The notes beneath the pieces were generated by a model that had not been told where the DNA came from, did no database searches, and saw only the letters and a program-made list of their open reading frames with translations. Of a stretch of DNA of 64,000 nucleotides, positions 62,382-64,000 are shown piece after piece; the stretch's first letter is position 1, and each line of letters starts with the position of its first letter. The stretch comes from Anisakis pegreffii (taxonomy: Eukaryota; Nematoda; Chromadorea; Rhabditida; Anisakidae): the NCBI GenBank assembly GCA_035041965.1, contig JAPYMA010001050.1:18536-82535 (forward strand), read 5' to 3'. The position numbers and the translations under genes were made by a program.

Positions 62382-62709
62382 GAGTCTTTGAGACTGCGGA
62401 AATTGCATATCGTTTTTCGGATCGCCTACAACGTCATTGACCCATATATTGATCGTCGTATGGATGGACTTTTCTAATTCGCCGCAAGCAACGAGCAAAT
62501 CCATCAAAAAATTTCCCTTAAATGCACTGTTGAAGAACGCGAATTAAACATCACAAAAGATGATAAATGCGCGATTAGGATATGGAAAGTACTCAGCAAG
62601 AAGGTTCCTCTGGATCTAGAAAAGTCTAAAAACACGATTACAGTTCGTTCCACCAGAACAGGTCGGATTTACATCCCTAAGCAATTCGTGGCAGTCCTTT
62701 TGAGAGAAG
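62382..62709 (+). pseudogene. Degraded coding segment with one in-frame stop
   Basis: A single frame stays protein-like for 109 codons apart from one TAA at 62475-62477: KLHIVFRIAYNVIDPYIDRR before it, and KCTVEERELNITKDDKCAIR and RTGRIYIPKQFVAVLLREG after it. It ends at a good GAAG/gtaggg donor. I recognise no family. It could be a pseudogene exon, a retroelement relic, or two real exons with an intron around the stop. Confidence 0.4.
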
Positions 62710-62954
62710 GTAGGGAATTTGGAGAAACTAATTACCATATTCATTATCTCCAATGCTATGTTTGTATATATTTTCAATTTTCCGTCACTTTTTACCTTAT
62801 TTTTGAGGTTATTTTTATTATTGTAGGAAATATTTATATATCTTTTGACATGTTTTTTCTTATTTGCCATCGATCTCTCTTGAGATGTGTTTCTTTCCAA
62901 CAACAAATTGAAATACGATATGTTTCACCATTTTGATAATATATTGTAATGCAG

Positions 62955-63095
62955 ATAAACATTATTATTGTTATTATTATCAATGTCATTACTATTGTCA
63001 TTACTGTTATCATTATAATTATGATTATATTATTATTATTGTTATTACTTCTTACTATTGATATTATTATTATTAACATTATTATAATATTTTCA
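62955..63095. repeat. Imperfect ATT/TTA trinucleotide-rich tract
   Basis: A long low-complexity run of TATTATTATT, CATTACTATTG and ATTATAATTATG units. It generates a spurious Ile-rich ORF on the minus strand. It lies about 100 bases upstream of the next gene. Confidence 0.85.
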
Positions 63096-63187
63096 CTGAC
63101 TATGAATATTACGGTGACATAATAATTCAGGCTGTTCTGTATAGATTCAAAGTAACACTCGCATAAGCTTAATCAATTATAATCAAG

Positions 63188-64000
63188 ATGAAACGATCGG
63201 ATTCAAAACACAAAGCATCACGTCCAAGTATAACCAGTCGATACAGAGATGCAGTGCGTTGTTCTAATGAAATTAAGAAAGAGGTGTTCATTCTTACATC
63301 TATTCAATATCGCTCTTCGACAGAATGCAATTGAATTGGGAGATTTGAAGCGTTGAAAAATTTTTTTGTTTTTAATTCTGTTTGTGTTGGAACATTCGCA
63401 TTCCTCGGATTAACATTTATATGTTCCGACAAGTTACTAACAAGTGTAATGTAGAACTGTAAGAGAGTATAATTTCCTAACTCATGGCAAATTTAGTTGA
63501 ATGCTTTCGATTTGCAATTGAGTGAGATTCGACAATATTCAAACAACATTGAGAAGACGCATTTTACAAGAAATGACGCGGAACGCCACCATCAAAATAC
63601 GGTCATTTAATATCCGTTCTGTTTTCATTTCATTTATTTACTGACAGCTTTGCTCGGAAACAATGTGGATACATTGATTCAGTGTCAGTGATATTCATGT
63701 TTATGATAGAATACTTCAGATAATATCCAACACTGACTCTGAGTGTTATTAATAGCTGTTTTGATAAAATCTTTACAATAATCTTTCAACAAAAAGATTA
63801 ATATGTGACAATTCAATGATCGTTTTTAATAGTTCCCGTTAGTTGATAAATTTTGTGCACTAAGAAAGTGGAAAGCGAACAGAAGAAATGGGATGAGATA
63901 TAATCTTAAGAAGGAAAGATATATAATCATATAACGGATGTACGCTGAAAGCGGTTCTTGATTTCAAATCAGCAACACGTAACTGAACGTAAAATGTTAT
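63188..64000 (+). CDS. 5' exons of an unrecognised gene, cut by the window edge
   Basis: Three exons join in phase 0: 63188-63283 (MKRSDSKHKASRPSITSRYR...), 63497-63601 (LNAFDLQLSEIRQYSNNIEK...) and from 63973 to the edge (QHVTERKML). The donors (GAG/gtgttc, ACG/gtcatt) and acceptors (aatttag, aaatcag) are acceptable, and the reading frame stays open throughout. The N-terminus is basic and hydrophilic without a signal peptide; the following residues look helical, possibly coiled coil. The gene continues beyond the window. None of the exons is long enough to stand out as an ORF. Function unknown. Confidence 0.5.

Overview
The window is eukaryotic nuclear DNA, AT-rich, with genes split by introns of roughly 100 to 1,000 bases. 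Conserved animal proteins (STAM, CutA, RNF26-type RING protein, COMMD2, MSH2, a class A receptor, a chromodomain protein) and a 35-unit interstitial array of GCCTAA, the complement of the nematode telomere repeat TTAGGC, point to a nematode. The genus cannot be fixed from the sequence; a clade III (spirurid or ascaridid type) chromadorean would fit but is inference. All gene models were assembled by eye from splice signals, reading phase and remembered family alignments.

Layout. 0-9.1 kb: a hAT-like MITE with target duplications, then STAM (+), CUTA (-) and an RNF26-like membrane RING ligase (+), the last two divergent. 9.1-15.8 kb: a second hAT-like MITE with a perfect 8-base target duplication, a COMMD2-like gene (+), and an unrecognised single-pass membrane protein (-) rebuilt from five in-phase exons. 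16-26.8 kb: a rearranged block with three copies of a short secreted Gly/Ser/Trp-rich peptide gene (one +, two - in tandem), an interstitial telomere array, an inverted pair of a 0.4-kb segment (X), a dispersed repeat of about 100 bases, and long TA microsatellites between the arms. 26.9-34.4 kb: a complete msh-2 gene with an antisense ORF for a possible secreted protein in one intron.

35-41.5 kb: one tentative three-exon gene, then mostly unassigned sequence with a GC-rich patch. 41.5-45.5 kb: a five-exon class A GPCR. 46.0-46.2 kb: a third small inverted-repeat element. 48.7-54.1 kb (-): a long multi-exon gene ending in three C2H2 zinc fingers, with another MITE-like element in an intron. 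55.7-59.7 kb (+): a chromodomain protein. 59.7-63.2 kb: intergenic with decayed coding fragments. 63.2 kb to the edge: the first exons of an unrecognised gene that runs out of the window.

The genes are ordinary independent nuclear loci (endosomal sorting, ubiquitin ligation, Commander complex, mismatch repair, chromatin reading, signalling), not an operon or a single pathway. The most unusual part is the 16-26.8 kb block, where a recently multiplied secreted-peptide gene sits among inverted duplications bordered by telomere repeats.
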